From NCBI GenBank assembly GCA_005788815.1, contig SYAZ01000069.1, forward strand, positions 1-44,039: DNA of 44,039 nt. The letters are read 5' to 3'. The translations under genes and the position numbers were made by a program. The notes below the pieces were generated by a model that saw only the letters and a list, made by a program, of their open reading frames with translations, ran no database searches and was not told where the DNA came from. Of the stretch, positions 8,482-17,609 are shown one piece after another. Source of the stretch: Actinomycetota bacterium. GTDB taxonomy: Bacteria; Actinomycetota; Acidimicrobiia; Acidimicrobiales; Ilumatobacteraceae. The stretch's first letter is position 1, and each line of letters starts with the position of its first letter.

Positions 8482-10419
8482 TCAGCGACCAATGCCCCGC
8501 AAAATGAACGCAACGTAATTGTCCTGGCCGACAGCATTGAGATGCACCTTGTCTTTGGCAAACCATTCGGGGTGCGCAGTTGCATGCCCGTACCAATCAA
8601 GCACCGTGACGTTGCTCCACCGCTCGGGCAGAGCATTGATTATCTTGTTGTTGATCTTTTGATACTCACGAGAGGGAACGTGGATGTTCAACACGAACAC
8701 CCTCGGTATGTCCTTTAGCGGCGCAAGAATCGCATCGAATGTTGAGGCCTTCGTTGTGCCGTTCGTACCAAGGTGAATCACCACGTTGTCGCCTAATTCA
8801 TCCATGGACAAGTAATACCGAAAGATCTGTTTGGCGTACAGCACTTGGCGGTTTTTCTCTGCGTCAACTGTGAGGCCAAACGAACTCAATTTCTTTGCTG
8901 CACCCAACATCACAGAGTCACCGACAGCCAAGACATCAATCTTTCCTTTCGGTACCGGCGCAACTGTTGTTGTCGTCACTCCTGGAATCGTGCTTTGAGA
9001 ACTCGGAACTGTCGTTGTGATGCGAGTGACAGCTTCCTCATTTTCATCAAGACCTGCAGTGATGTCGTCTGGAATCACACGAGCACCCACCATGCTCACC
9101 ACTGAGAACACAGGAACGACTGCAAGTGTTCCAAGCAACACTGCAACAGGTGCGCGCACCGTGCCACCGCTGCGACGCCAGTCTGTCCAGATTGCTTTTG
9201 TTCGTCCCGTACGGACAGGAGTTTCAATAAAGCGATAACTAGCTTCTGTTATCACCAATGTGATCGCCATCAGTGCACAGAACTCTTGAATGTTCAGCGC
9301 ATTCTCAGCAATTTTTCGATATGCCTGGAACACCACCCAGTGATACAAGTACAAACCGTAGGAACGCTTCCCTATCCACACCAGAATCGGTGTGCCAATG
9401 ACGTACTTTCCTAATCGTGAACGTGGGTGCGTCACGGTGGCAATTGCAACCAGTGTGGCCACGCCTACTGCAATCAGCCCACCTTGATACAACAAGTCAT
9501 AGCCCTGCGTGCCGCCGTCCACCACGTTGACAACTTCACGAAACTTCCAACACATGAATCCCAATGCAACAAGTGACAACACACCTGCAACATCAAGCGC
9601 ATTGGCATTTGAACCAGCACGACCTCTACGAATAGCCCACGGACGCCACATGGTGGCAAGTGCAGCCCCTAACAACAATCCGCTTGCTCGAGTTGCAGTG
9701 CCTAGATAAATGAAATCAATGCGAGAAACTTGTCGCCCAAAAAAATTCATGTATTGCTCGGGTGTGACAGCAAAGGTGTCAATCGGACCAGATCGGTACA
9801 GCATGGCCGACCACACACCAAGACCAATTGCAATCGCTGTGAATACCAAACCCAAAATTGGCAACGTTCGTGGACGAATACGGCGAAGAAGCACGAACAT
9901 CACAAGTGGCCAGATGATGTAGAACTGTTCTTCCACTGCCAACGACCACAAGTGACGTAATGGAGCAAAGGCAAAACCAGAGGTGTACGAAGAACCAGTC
10001 CAAATTTGGAACCAGTTTGAAATGTAGGTGACTCCACCGAGAACATCTCCACGCAACATTCCGAGACGATCACGATCAAAGAGTGCGCAATACACAATTG
10101 TTCCAAGAAGAAGTGTGAAGAGCGCAGGAAGCAATCGACGCGCACGGCGCATCCAGAAATTACCGAGCGATACCGTGCCTGAACGTTCTCGCTCGGCTAT
10201 CAACAACAACGTGATGAGATAACCAGAGATGACGAAAAAGACTTCAACTCCAAGGAAACCACCGCCAAGCCAGTCGTGATTCGCGTGGTACACAACAACG
10301 GCCAAAACAGCTATTGCACGAAGGCCATCGAGGCCGGGAACATAAGGCACCACAGGTCCACGGCGTGTTCCCCAGGCCGGCGTACCACCGGCGAGTTGCT
10401 GATTGTCAGAACTGTTCAT
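8482..10419 (-). CDS. Acyltransferase 3 family protein with C-terminal SGNH domain
   Basis: This 645-aa protein has about ten hydrophobic helices in its first 430 residues. It opens with the family signature YVPGLDGLRAIAVLAVVVYH and GGGFLGVEVFFVISGYLIT. A Thr/Pro-rich linker near 480 joins an extracytoplasmic SGNH hydrolase-like domain, with block I in AVGDSVMLG, block III in IHLGTNG and the late D-x-x-H in KDKVHLNAVG. OafA/OatA-type proteins move acyl groups across the membrane onto cell-wall or surface polysaccharides. I chose the ATG at 10419 over a TTG at 10425. metF ends 10 bases upstream, so the two genes are probably one transcript. Confidence 0.9.
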   Translation of the reverse strand: MNSSDNQQLAGGTPAWGTRRGPVVPYVPGLDGLRAIAVLAVVVYHANHDWLGGGFLGVEVFFVISGYLITLLLIAERERSGTVSLGNFWMRRARRLLPALFTLLLGTIVYCALFDRDRLGMLRGDVLGGVTYISNWFQIWTGSSYTSGFAFAPLRHLWSLAVEEQFYIIWPLVMFVLLRRIRPRTLPILGLVFTAIAIGLGVWSAMLYRSGPIDTFAVTPEQYMNFFGRQVSRIDFIYLGTATRASGLLLGAALATMWRPWAIRRGRAGSNANALDVAGVLSLVALGFMCWKFREVVNVVDGGTQGYDLLYQGGLIAVGVATLVAIATVTHPRSRLGKYVIGTPILVWIGKRSYGLYLYHWVVFQAYRKIAENALNIQEFCALMAITLVITEASYRFIETPVRTGRTKAIWTDWRRSGGTVRAPVAVLLGTLAVVPVFSVVSMVGARVIPDDITAGLDENEEAVTRITTTVPSSQSTIPGVTTTTVAPVPKGKIDVLAVGDSVMLGAAKKLSSFGLTVDAEKNRQVLYAKQIFRYYLSMDELGDNVVIHLGTNGTTKASTFDAILAPLKDIPRVFVLNIHVPSREYQKINNKIINALPERWSNVTVLDWYGHATAHPEWFAKDKVHLNAVGQDNYVAFILRGIGR

Positions 10420-10429
10420 AGTCAACGAA

Positions 10430-11290
10430 CTAGGCGACGGGAAGGCCTAGTTGCGTGTATATGTCGCGAGTGGCGGTTGATTTATTCATTGTGTAGAAGT
10501 GCAGACCTGGCGCACCGGCTTCAAGCAAGGCAGCACACAGTTCAGTTGCTGCTTCAACACCAATACGACGGACATCTTCCGGTGTTTTGCCAGATTCCAA
10601 TCGCTCGCGCAACCACGATGGGAATGCAGCACCAGACAGTTCGGCCATACGTTCTACTTGACCAATATTTGTGACGGGCATAATTCCCGGCACCACTGGT
10701 TTCGTCACACCAAGATCGGCCAAATCGTTCACAAGCGAGATGTAGTGCTCTATGTCGAAAAAAAACTGTGTCGTTGCAAAATCTGACACGCGAAGTTTTT
10801 CGGCTAGAAAGCGACGGTCCGTAGCCAGGTCTGGTGAACGGGGATGCCCCTCCGGATGTGCCGCAACGCCGATGGACAGATCTGAGATTTCGCGCAGGTG
10901 TTCAATGAGGTCTGTGGCGTAGGTGTAATCGCTCGGGCGTGCATCGGCTGGGTCTTTTGGCGCATCACCAGCGAGAGCCAAAACATTCACGATGCCGGCC
11001 TCGACATACGTAGCAATGATGTCTTCAATCTCAGCGCGCGTATGACCAACACACGTGAGGTGCGCCATTGGCGGAACATTGGTTTCGCGTTGTACCCACA
11101 ACACTGTGTCGCGGGTGTGCTCGCGTGTGGAACCGCCCGCGCCGTACGTAACCGACACAAAGGATGGGCCAAGCGGTTCTAATTCGGCAATGGTGCGACC
11201 AAGCGACATAGAGGCTGCTGCAGATTTTGGTGGTGAGAACTCAAACGAAAAAGTTCTGCCTGCAGCAAGAAGGTCTGCGATACGCGCCAT
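10430..11290 (-). CDS. metF: 5,10-methylenetetrahydrofolate reductase
   Basis: This 286-aa TIM-barrel flavoenzyme reduces methylene-THF to methyl-THF for methionine synthesis. Signature stretches are FSFEFSPPKS at the N-terminus, FVSVTYGAGGSTRE, MAHLTCVGHTR and NVLALAGDAP, ending with PGLHFYTMNKS. The length fits bacterial MetF. The ATG lies directly behind a TAGACTGTACAA stretch with no ribosome-binding site, so the mRNA may be nearly leaderless. Two tandem TTTCGCACCAT repeats lie about 32-54 bases upstream. Confidence 0.93.
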   Translation of the reverse strand: MARIADLLAAGRTFSFEFSPPKSAAASMSLGRTIAELEPLGPSFVSVTYGAGGSTREHTRDTVLWVQRETNVPPMAHLTCVGHTRAEIEDIIATYVEAGIVNVLALAGDAPKDPADARPSDYTYATDLIEHLREISDLSIGVAAHPEGHPRSPDLATDRRFLAEKLRVSDFATTQFFFDIEHYISLVNDLADLGVTKPVVPGIMPVTNIGQVERMAELSGAAFPSWLRERLESGKTPEDVRRIGVEAATELCAALLEAGAPGLHFYTMNKSTATRDIYTQLGLPVA

Positions 11291-11441
11291 TTGTACAGTC
11301 TACGACTTGACTAGTGATGGGATGGTGCGAAACATGGTGCGAAATTCGCCGACACATTATGCGCCATCTATATATGAGGTACTGGAGTGCACTCAGGGTG
11401 GAAAGAACAAATCTGTATCTGAAGTGAGATCTTTCGAAGGG
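11291..11441 (-). promoter_or_regulatory. metF upstream region with tandem 11-base repeats
   Basis: This gap between the Rieske gene and metF holds two exact copies of ATGGTGCGAAA (plus-strand reading) at 11322-11332 and 11334-11344, a 12-base period. They lie about 32-54 bases upstream of the metF ATG, where an activator or repressor could act. A possible -10 (TAGACT) abuts the ATG. No gene is supported here. Confidence 0.4.
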
Positions 11442-12641
11442 CTACATCCCGTTGGTGACGGCTACTTCGTCTAACAGCGGCAACTGCTCCAGGCCCAACA
11501 AAGCGAGATAGGTGTTGTGGTAGTGGTGCAGGGCGGGCTCGTTGCGGCCGAACACCACATGCCTCATCGCTCCCGAATTCGCTGCAGTCTGCTGCGAGGA
11601 GGCCATTGCGTAATCCTCGTCACGAATCACGTGCGAAAACTTCTGAGCGATATCAGCAGCAAATACCGTCATCTCATCGCCCAACGCGGCAATCGTTGGT
11701 TTCAGGTAGAAGCTCACACGGCTCACATGCCGACCCGGGTCGTTGCGATCGGGGTAAGCGCGCACAAGAAAGCACCCAGCGTCGAACGGCAACAGAATCA
11801 CGTTCGGAAAAATCCAGTACACGGGCAGACCGGCAACGGTGATATCCCACTGCTCCTCGGGTAACAAGCGCATGGCATCGATGTCGCGCTTGCACAGGAT
11901 CATTCGGTGCAGATGACCGGCCTCGTCGTAACACTGCACGTTGCCGTGGAAGGCGTTGAACAGCGTGTCCTTGTGCAACACAGAGAAGTGATACGTCTCA
12001 CCAAAGGTATCCATCGCCAGCTTCCAGTTGCATTCCGTGTCGAACACCTGCCGCGTTAGTGGAACAAGATCAGCAAAGTTCCATGTCGGGAACTCGTCGT
12101 TGAACCATTCGCCTAACAGCTGGTCGAGATCAATCGTGGCTTCCGGGTCGGGATGCACGAACAGCAAGCCGTGCCGTTCCTCGGCCGCAAGCGGTCGCAG
12201 GCCAAGACAGCTCTTGTCGACATCGCCAAAGTGTTCGGACTTCGGCACACCAACCAGCGCGCCACCGGTGTCGTAGGACCACGCATGAAATGGGCAGGTG
12301 AAGCGTCGTGTCGTGCCGCGCTCCTCAGTTTCAACGATGACTCCCCGATGACGACACGAGTTCACGAATGCCTTGAAGGACCCGTCGTGGTCGCGCGTTG
12401 CCAAGATGGGAATTCCAAGGTCGTTGTTCGTCAGGAACGAGCCTGGTTCTGGAAGGTCGCCCGACAGCCCAATGCACTGCGGCGTCGCCATGAAGAACTC
12501 ATTCCACTCGCGCTCAGACCGCGCCGAATCGGTATAGGTGTCCGTCGGCAAGCGCCGGAAACCACCGGCGTCTTCGGTGGTGCCCGCGTCCAGGTGGGCA
12601 CAGAGTTGTTTGATCAGACGTACTTGCTCATCGTGTCGCAT
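11442..12641 (-). CDS. Rieske-type aromatic ring-hydroxylating oxygenase, alpha subunit
   Basis: This 399-aa protein has an N-terminal Rieske [2Fe-2S] domain with C96-R-H98 and C116-P-F-H119. A catalytic mononuclear iron domain follows, with H218 and H223 (GETYHFSVLH) and a downstream acidic ligand in the DEDYAM segment. Family members hydroxylate aromatic or alicyclic compounds and need an electron-transfer partner, which is not adjacent. The N-terminus MRHDEQVRLIKQL fits the family, supporting the ATG at 12641 even though it lies inside a perfect palindrome. It is divergently paired with a TetR gene, the likely repressor. Confidence 0.9.
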   Translation of the reverse strand: MRHDEQVRLIKQLCAHLDAGTTEDAGGFRRLPTDTYTDSARSEREWNEFFMATPQCIGLSGDLPEPGSFLTNNDLGIPILATRDHDGSFKAFVNSCRHRGVIVETEERGTTRRFTCPFHAWSYDTGGALVGVPKSEHFGDVDKSCLGLRPLAAEERHGLLFVHPDPEATIDLDQLLGEWFNDEFPTWNFADLVPLTRQVFDTECNWKLAMDTFGETYHFSVLHKDTLFNAFHGNVQCYDEAGHLHRMILCKRDIDAMRLLPEEQWDITVAGLPVYWIFPNVILLPFDAGCFLVRAYPDRNDPGRHVSRVSFYLKPTIAALGDEMTVFAADIAQKFSHVIRDEDYAMASSQQTAANSGAMRHVVFGRNEPALHHYHNTYLALLGLEQLPLLDEVAVTNGM

Positions 12642-12664
12642 ATTTAGAGTGAACTCTAAATATG
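12639..12664. promoter_or_regulatory. Perfect palindromic operator between Rieske and TetR genes
   Basis: CATATTTAGAGT and ACTCTAAATATG form 12-base perfect arms around a 2-base centre. The terminal CAT and ATG are the start codons of the two divergent genes. On the minus strand a promoter fits, with -35 TTGTCT at 12680-12685, a 17-base spacer and -10 TATTTA at 12657-12662, so a bound TetR dimer would cover the -10. Transcripts from it would be almost leaderless. Confidence 0.75.
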
Positions 12665-13435
12665 TCGAAAAGTCAAGTCAGACAACTCGTCTGGGCCACC
12701 ACCACACTGCACACCTACATCGAAGGGAACCCAGCCAAGGCGTGCCATACTCGTGCCGTGGAAGGACCGCGGGATCTCAATAAGACGAAGCGGCGTGACG
12801 CAATCCTGGATGCTGCAGTCACCCTGCTTGGCACACGCGACTCCAATGACATCTCCACCGAAGAGATCGCTGCGCTCGCCGGCGTGTCAGCGGCCACCGT
12901 GTACAACCTTGTCGGCACGCGCAATGAGTTGATGTACCAACTCGTCAGCCGAATCCTGACCGACCTTGCCGAATCGCTGAAGGCGATCGACCCCGGCGAC
13001 CCGATCGCCGAAGCACAGTTGATTATCGAACACACCGTGCGCGCATTCGTCAGTAACCCCAACGCGTACCGACAAGTTGTGGCTGTTACTCAACGCGCCG
13101 CAGCCGCACATCCCACTCCGGTCGAGCCAGCCAGCTTTCAAGTCGTTGCCATGCGCCAGGCACAGTCAATGGGCATCGTCCGTAAAGACATCGACGCATC
13201 GGGATTGGCCCGCCAGATCTTCCTTTCTTACACGGGAGCCGCCATGTTGTGGAGCGCAGGCCGAATTGACGATGCGGGCTTTCTAACTGCCGCCCGGCAT
13301 GGGCTCTTCACCGCTCTTGCCGCAGCGGCAACAGATGATCATCGCGAACAGTTCATCGATCGCATGCGGCCTCTTAGTAAGACCCTTGAGAAGAAGGCGT
13401 GGAGATTCAAGGGGTCGCCCAACGCCACCTCGTGA
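12662..13435 (+). CDS. TetR-family transcriptional regulator
   Basis: The 257-aa frame has a TetR DNA-binding head: KRRDAILDAAVTLLG, then a helix-turn-helix in ISTEEIAALAGVSAATVYNLVGTRNELMYQLV. A divergent helical ligand domain follows. The first 32 residues precede the usual TetR start, so a GTG at 12758 (VEGPRDLNKTKRR) is a strong alternative start giving 225 aa. That start would leave about 115 bases for promoters around the palindrome. It most likely represses the divergent Rieske oxygenase gene and itself; the effector is probably the oxygenase substrate or a related compound. Confidence 0.85.
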   Translation: MSKSQVRQLVWATTTLHTYIEGNPAKACHTRAVEGPRDLNKTKRRDAILDAAVTLLGTRDSNDISTEEIAALAGVSAATVYNLVGTRNELMYQLVSRILTDLAESLKAIDPGDPIAEAQLIIEHTVRAFVSNPNAYRQVVAVTQRAAAAHPTPVEPASFQVVAMRQAQSMGIVRKDIDASGLARQIFLSYTGAAMLWSAGRIDDAGFLTAARHGLFTALAAAATDDHREQFIDRMRPLSKTLEKKAWRFKGSPNATS

Positions 13436-13590
13436 CCAGTTGGAATGCCAACAACACGTCACCATGCCAGTGGGCTGCCTAGATAGAAAGATTGTGCGTT
13501 CCAAAAACGCCGTTTCGCTTTCCAAACGTTTACTGAAACCCCAACCACTACCCCATCAACACAGGCTTTGGGAATTACGCACCAGCCTCG

Positions 13591-15099
13591 CTAGTGGCGG
13601 AAATGGCGAGTGCCAGTAAAGACCATGGCAATTCCATGGGTGTTGGCCACCGCGATGGATTCTTCGTCTCGGACACTGCCACCGGGTTGGGAAATAGCAG
13701 TGACACCAGCGGCGGCCAACGCTGAAACGGTATCGCCAAATGGAAAGAAGGCGTCGCTTGCAGCAACTGAACCATTCGCTCGTTCACCAGCACGGCTAAT
13801 TGCTAGACGTGCTGCATCAACACGGTTTGGTTGACCCCCACCAATTCCCACAACAGTGTTGCCATTCGCCAAAACGATTGCATTGCTCCATGTGGCAGCA
13901 ACTGTTTGCCATGCGAGCAACAAGCTTGACCATTCAGTATCAGACGGTGCACGTTCTGTAACAACAGTGAAATCATCGAGTGGTTCATCAACTTCATCGA
14001 CAGATTGCACTAACAAGCCGCCATCAATAGAACGAACATCAATAGCCATTGAATGAAATGGTGCTGCCCCTTCGATGAGACGAAGGTTGTCTTTCTTGCA
14101 CAAGATTTCTAATGCGTCGGCTGAGAACGACGGAGCAACAACTACTTCAGTGAATATTTCAGAAATTGCTCGTGCGGTGTCAGCGTTGACTTCTCCATTC
14201 ACAGCCACAATGCCGCCAAAGGCACTTACTGGGTCGGCTCCATGTGCTTGCGTGTATGCCTCAAAGATTGTCGCAGCAATTGCAACGCCACACGGATTTG
14301 CGTGTTTCACAATGACAGCAGCAGGTTGATCGAATCGGCTTACTAATTGCCATGCAGCTTCAGTGTCGAGAACATTGAGATACGACATCTCCTTGCCGTT
14401 CAACTGAACCGCAGCATCCCACCAACTCTCCACACCTGGTAGTCGATATCTCGCGCCAGTTTGATGCGGATTTTCTCCGTAACGCAATACTTCTGCACGT
14501 TCTGCAACAAGCGTAAGAATTGGTGGCACGGTTGCATCTTCCCTGTCGCTCGTTTCTTCGGCCATCCACGAAGCAATTGCAGCGTCGTATGAACTTGTAA
14601 TCCGAAATGCTTTTTGTGCCAAGCGACGACGTGCATCGATTGTGAAGAATCCACCTTCAACCATTTCAATGACATCTTCATAATCTGCGGTGTCAACCAC
14701 AACGCCAACATGTGCGTAGTTCTTTGCTGCGGCGCGCACCATGGCAGGTCCACCAATATCAATCAGTTCAATGCTCGGATTTGAAGAAAACGGATACAGA
14801 TTGACAACAACAAGGTCGAGGCCCTCAATGCCATGAAGTTTCATCTCCGCTACATGATCTGCATTGTCCCTGTCGGCAAGAATGCCGCCGTGCACTTTGG
14901 GGTGCAACGTGACAACGCGATGATCAAGGATGGGAGCAAGGCCCGTGATATCTGCAACGTCTGTAACTGGAAGACCAGTTGCTGCTATTGCTGTTGCGGT
15001 TCCACCGCTTGACACCAAAGTCCAGCCACAGTTATGCAACGACGTGGCAAATTCAATGATGCCAGTCTTGTCGTAAACCGAAAGGAGTGCGCGTGGCAC
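13591..15099 (-). CDS. purH: Bifunctional AICAR formyltransferase / IMP cyclohydrolase
   Basis: This 502-aa enzyme catalyses the last two steps of de novo IMP synthesis. The N-terminal methylglyoxal-synthase-like IMP cyclohydrolase domain has [16 protein letters not shown] and [15 protein letters not shown]. The C-terminal transformylase domain has [12 protein letters not shown] with the catalytic Lys-His pair, YGENPHQ, SAFGG, and a closing [15 protein letters not shown]. The GTG start is flush with the sucD stop (TAAGTG), so it is read as the last gene of a B12-subunit/sucC/sucD/purH operon. Usually purH follows purN; here it does not. It is convergent with the TetR gene across a 155-base gap. 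Confidence 0.94.
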   Translation of the reverse strand: MPRALLSVYDKTGIIEFATSLHNCGWTLVSSGGTATAIAATGLPVTDVADITGLAPILDHRVVTLHPKVHGGILADRDNADHVAEMKLHGIEGLDLVVVNLYPFSSNPSIELIDIGGPAMVRAAAKNYAHVGVVVDTADYEDVIEMVEGGFFTIDARRRLAQKAFRITSSYDAAIASWMAEETSDREDATVPPILTLVAERAEVLRYGENPHQTGARYRLPGVESWWDAAVQLNGKEMSYLNVLDTEAAWQLVSRFDQPAAVIVKHANPCGVAIAATIFEAYTQAHGADPVSAFGGIVAVNGEVNADTARAISEIFTEVVVAPSFSADALEILCKKDNLRLIEGAAPFHSMAIDVRSIDGGLLVQSVDEVDEPLDDFTVVTERAPSDTEWSSLLLAWQTVAATWSNAIVLANGNTVVGIGGGQPNRVDAARLAISRAGERANGSVAASDAFFPFGDTVSALAAAGVTAISQPGGSVRDEESIAVANTHGIAMVFTGTRHFRH

Positions 15100-15999
15100 T
15101 TAGCGAAGTCCTGCCACGATCTCAGCCATCAACGAACCAGCTTCGGTCGGGTTATTTCCCACCTCCACACCAGCATCGCGAAGAGCATCCATTTTGCCCT
15201 GAGCAGTTCCTTTGCCACCAGAAACAATTGCGCCAGCGTGGCCCATCTTCTTTCCTGCCGGCGCAGTAACGCCTGCAATGTATGCAGACATCGGCTTGGT
15301 GACATTGGCCTTAATGAACTCAGCTGCCTCTTCTTCTGCGGAACCACCAATTTCACCAATCATGATGATTGCGTGAGTTTCAGGATCTGCTTGGAATTCA
15401 CGAAGGCAATCAATGAACGATGTTCCAGGAACAGGATCGCCACCAATACCTACACATGTCGATACGCCAATGCCGCGTTGCTTCAATTCGTAGAGAGCCT
15501 GATACGTGAGAGTTCCTGAACGCGAAACAATTCCAACGTTTGGACCTTTTGCGCTTGGAAGTTCTGCAATTTCACCAGCTGTAATACCAATGTTGCATTT
15601 TCCCGGACTAATGATTCCTGGGCAGTTTGGCCCAAGCAAACGAACCTTCGGATAATCGCGTACCAACGTGTTGTACGTGCGTGCTTCGTCTTGGGCCGGA
15701 ATGCCTTCGGTGATGCACACGATGAAAGTGATTCCTGCAGCCGCAGCTTCCAAGATTGCAGCAGATGCAGCCTTTGGTGGAACCGTTACGAATGATGCAG
15801 TTGCACCAGTTGCAGACACTGCTTCAGCAACGCTGTTGTATACGGGGATACCTTCAACGTCTGAGCCACCTTTGCCCGGAGTTACTCCAGCAACAACTTG
15901 TGTTCCGTATGCCTTGTTGCGCAAGCCGTGGTACTTACCTTGACCACCAGTAAGTCCTTGCACAATGACTTTTGTATTTTGATCGACGAAAATTGCCAT
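15100..15999 (-). CDS. sucD: Succinyl-CoA ligase alpha subunit
   Basis: This 299-aa subunit binds CoA and carries the phosphohistidine of the TCA-cycle enzyme that makes ATP/GTP from succinyl-CoA. The N-terminal CoA-binding domain reads TKVIVQGLTGGQGKYHG. The active-site loop GHAGAIVSGGKGTAQGK is intact. I chose the ATG at 15999 because it has AAGGA about 8 bases upstream and matches the family N-terminus; the longer frame does not. It begins 10 bases after sucC. Confidence 0.95.
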   Translation of the reverse strand: MAIFVDQNTKVIVQGLTGGQGKYHGLRNKAYGTQVVAGVTPGKGGSDVEGIPVYNSVAEAVSATGATASFVTVPPKAASAAILEAAAAGITFIVCITEGIPAQDEARTYNTLVRDYPKVRLLGPNCPGIISPGKCNIGITAGEIAELPSAKGPNVGIVSRSGTLTYQALYELKQRGIGVSTCVGIGGDPVPGTSFIDCLREFQADPETHAIIMIGEIGGSAEEEAAEFIKANVTKPMSAYIAGVTAPAGKKMGHAGAIVSGGKGTAQGKMDALRDAGVEVGNNPTEAGSLMAEIVAGLR

Positions 16000-16009
16000 G
16001 GCGTAGTCC

Positions 16010-17155
16010 TTACTTTGCCAATGCCACTGCTGCTTCAGCAGCTTCAAGCATGGTGGGTTTGCTGGTGAGTTTTGATTCTGGAATGCCAGCGTTCTTCAAG
16101 ATCTCACGACCTTCTTCAGCGTTTGTTCCGTCGAGACGAATAACAATTGGAGCACGCAAATCAACACGACCCATTGCTTCGACAATTCCCTTGGCAACTT
16201 CTTCACCACGGGTAATGCCACCAAAGATGTTGATGAAAATACTCTTGACGTTCTTGTCTGAGTTGATGACATCGAGCGCGCTTGCCATGAGGTCGGCATT
16301 TGCGCCGCCACCGATATCGAGGAAGTTGGCCGCAGAGCCGCCAACCTGATTTACAACGTCGAGTGTGCTCATTGCGAGTCCAGCACCATTGGCGATGATG
16401 CCAACTGTTCCGTCAAGACCGATGTATTGAAGTCCCTTTTCGCGGGCGAGTTGTTCACGCGAATCAAGTTCTTCGGTTGCTTTGAACTCTTCCCATTCTG
16501 GATGACGGAAATCTGCGTTTGAGTCAAGGCTTACTTTTGCATCTAACGCGTGCACTTCGCCTGTTGGCTTCAGAATCAACGGGTTGATTTCTGCCAAGTC
16601 ACAATCGCCTTCAACGAAGCAGCGATACAACTTCACAAGAATGTCGGCAACGCCTTGTTGAGCCTTCTCTGGGATCTTGGCATCAATTGCTGCCTTCTTT
16701 GCGCCAGCAGTGTTGAGACCGTCAACTGGGTCAATGTGCAGCATGAGAATTGCATCAGGGTTCTTTGCGGCTACTTCTTCAATCTCCACGCCACCTTCAG
16801 CACTCAACATAAGCAAGTGCTTCTTTGCTGCGCGATCAAGTGTGAATGAGGCGTAGTACTCCTCAGCAATGTCGGATGCATTTTCTACCCATACACGCTT
16901 CACAACATGGCCCTTAATGTCCATACCCAAAATGTTTCCGGCGTGTGTGCGTACTTCGTCGGCATTGTTTGCCAATTTGATGCCACCAGCTTTTCCACGT
17001 CCGCCAACTTGCACTTGTGCTTTCACTACTACTGGATATCCAGCAGCATCTGCAGCAGCAACTGCTTGGTCAACGGTGACTGCAACGTCACCCTTTGAAA
17101 CTGGAATGTCGTAGCGCGCAAAATATTGCTTGCCCTGGTACTCAAAAAGGTCCAT
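16010..17155 (-). CDS. sucC: Succinyl-CoA ligase beta subunit
   Basis: This 381-aa protein has an ATP-grasp domain (MDLFEYQGKQYFARYDIPV, VVKAQVQVGGRGKAGGIKLA) and a C-terminal ligase-CoA domain (GLDGTVGIIANGAGLAMSTLD, NIFGGITRGEEVAKGI, VIRLDGTNAEEG). It supplies nucleotide binding and contacts succinate. It lies between a cobalamin-binding subunit gene (3-base gap) and sucD. The order fits a route in which methylmalonyl-CoA is isomerised to succinyl-CoA and then converted to succinate. Confidence 0.95.
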   Translation of the reverse strand: MDLFEYQGKQYFARYDIPVSKGDVAVTVDQAVAAADAAGYPVVVKAQVQVGGRGKAGGIKLANNADEVRTHAGNILGMDIKGHVVKRVWVENASDIAEEYYASFTLDRAAKKHLLMLSAEGGVEIEEVAAKNPDAILMLHIDPVDGLNTAGAKKAAIDAKIPEKAQQGVADILVKLYRCFVEGDCDLAEINPLILKPTGEVHALDAKVSLDSNADFRHPEWEEFKATEELDSREQLAREKGLQYIGLDGTVGIIANGAGLAMSTLDVVNQVGGSAANFLDIGGGANADLMASALDVINSDKNVKSIFINIFGGITRGEEVAKGIVEAMGRVDLRAPIVIRLDGTNAEEGREILKNAGIPESKLTSKPTMLEAAEAAVALAK

Positions 17156-17158
17156 GAG

Positions 17159-17560
17159 TTACTCCCTATTGTCGAGTTCTTCTTCAAGCCATTGGCAGAT
17201 TGCTTTTAGCGATGAGCCTGGTCCAAAGATGTTGCCCACGCCCTGCTCGCGAAGTGCGCGTGCATCTGCATCAGGAATCACTCCACCACCGAAGATCAAA
17301 ATGTCGGCCATGTCGCGATTGCGAAGTTCTTCCATCGTGCGGGGGAAAAGTGTGAGGTGTGCACCAGAAAGAAGCGACAGCCCAACAGCGTCTGCATCTT
17401 CTTGTAATGCGGTCTCGGCGATTTGTTCTGGCGTTTGATGGAGGCCTGTATAGATGACTTCAAAGCCGTGGTCCCTCAGGGCACGGGTGATGGTCTTGGC
17501 TCCTCGGTCATGACCATCTAGGCCTGGCTTGGCAACGACTACTCGATACGGGCGCTTCAC
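17159..17560 (-). CDS. Stand-alone cobalamin-binding subunit of an acyl-CoA mutase
   Basis: This 133-aa protein is a complete B12-binding fold. It has D15-G-H17-D-R-G20 (the DxHxxG motif, H17 the cobalt lower ligand), a SLLSG strand-loop and FGGGVIPDAD near the end. It matches the C-terminal domain of methylmalonyl-CoA mutase and the small subunits of split mutases (McmB, IcmB/HcmB types). No large catalytic subunit is present in the window, so its partner is encoded elsewhere. Its operon with sucCD fits methylmalonyl-CoA entry into the TCA cycle, but isobutyryl-, 2-hydroxyisobutyryl- or ethylmalonyl-CoA mutase cannot be excluded. Confidence 0.88.
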   Translation of the reverse strand: MKRPYRVVVAKPGLDGHDRGAKTITRALRDHGFEVIYTGLHQTPEQIAETALQEDADAVGLSLLSGAHLTLFPRTMEELRNRDMADILIFGGGVIPDADARALREQGVGNIFGPGSSLKAICQWLEEELDNRE

Positions 17561-17609
17561 AGAAGGGAAACCCTACGCTGAACAGGGGTTTAGTTACCAA
17601 CCCGCCACA

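Noticed and set aside
8469-8483. Palindrome GAAAAGC-G-GCTTTTC near the acyltransferase stop
   Set aside because: The one-base centre leaves no usable loop and there is no following U tract, so I do not call a terminator.
13436-13590. 155-base convergent gap after the TetR gene
   Set aside because: Only a 5-base GTTGG/CCAAC dyad is visible; no gene, RNA or strong terminator can be supported.
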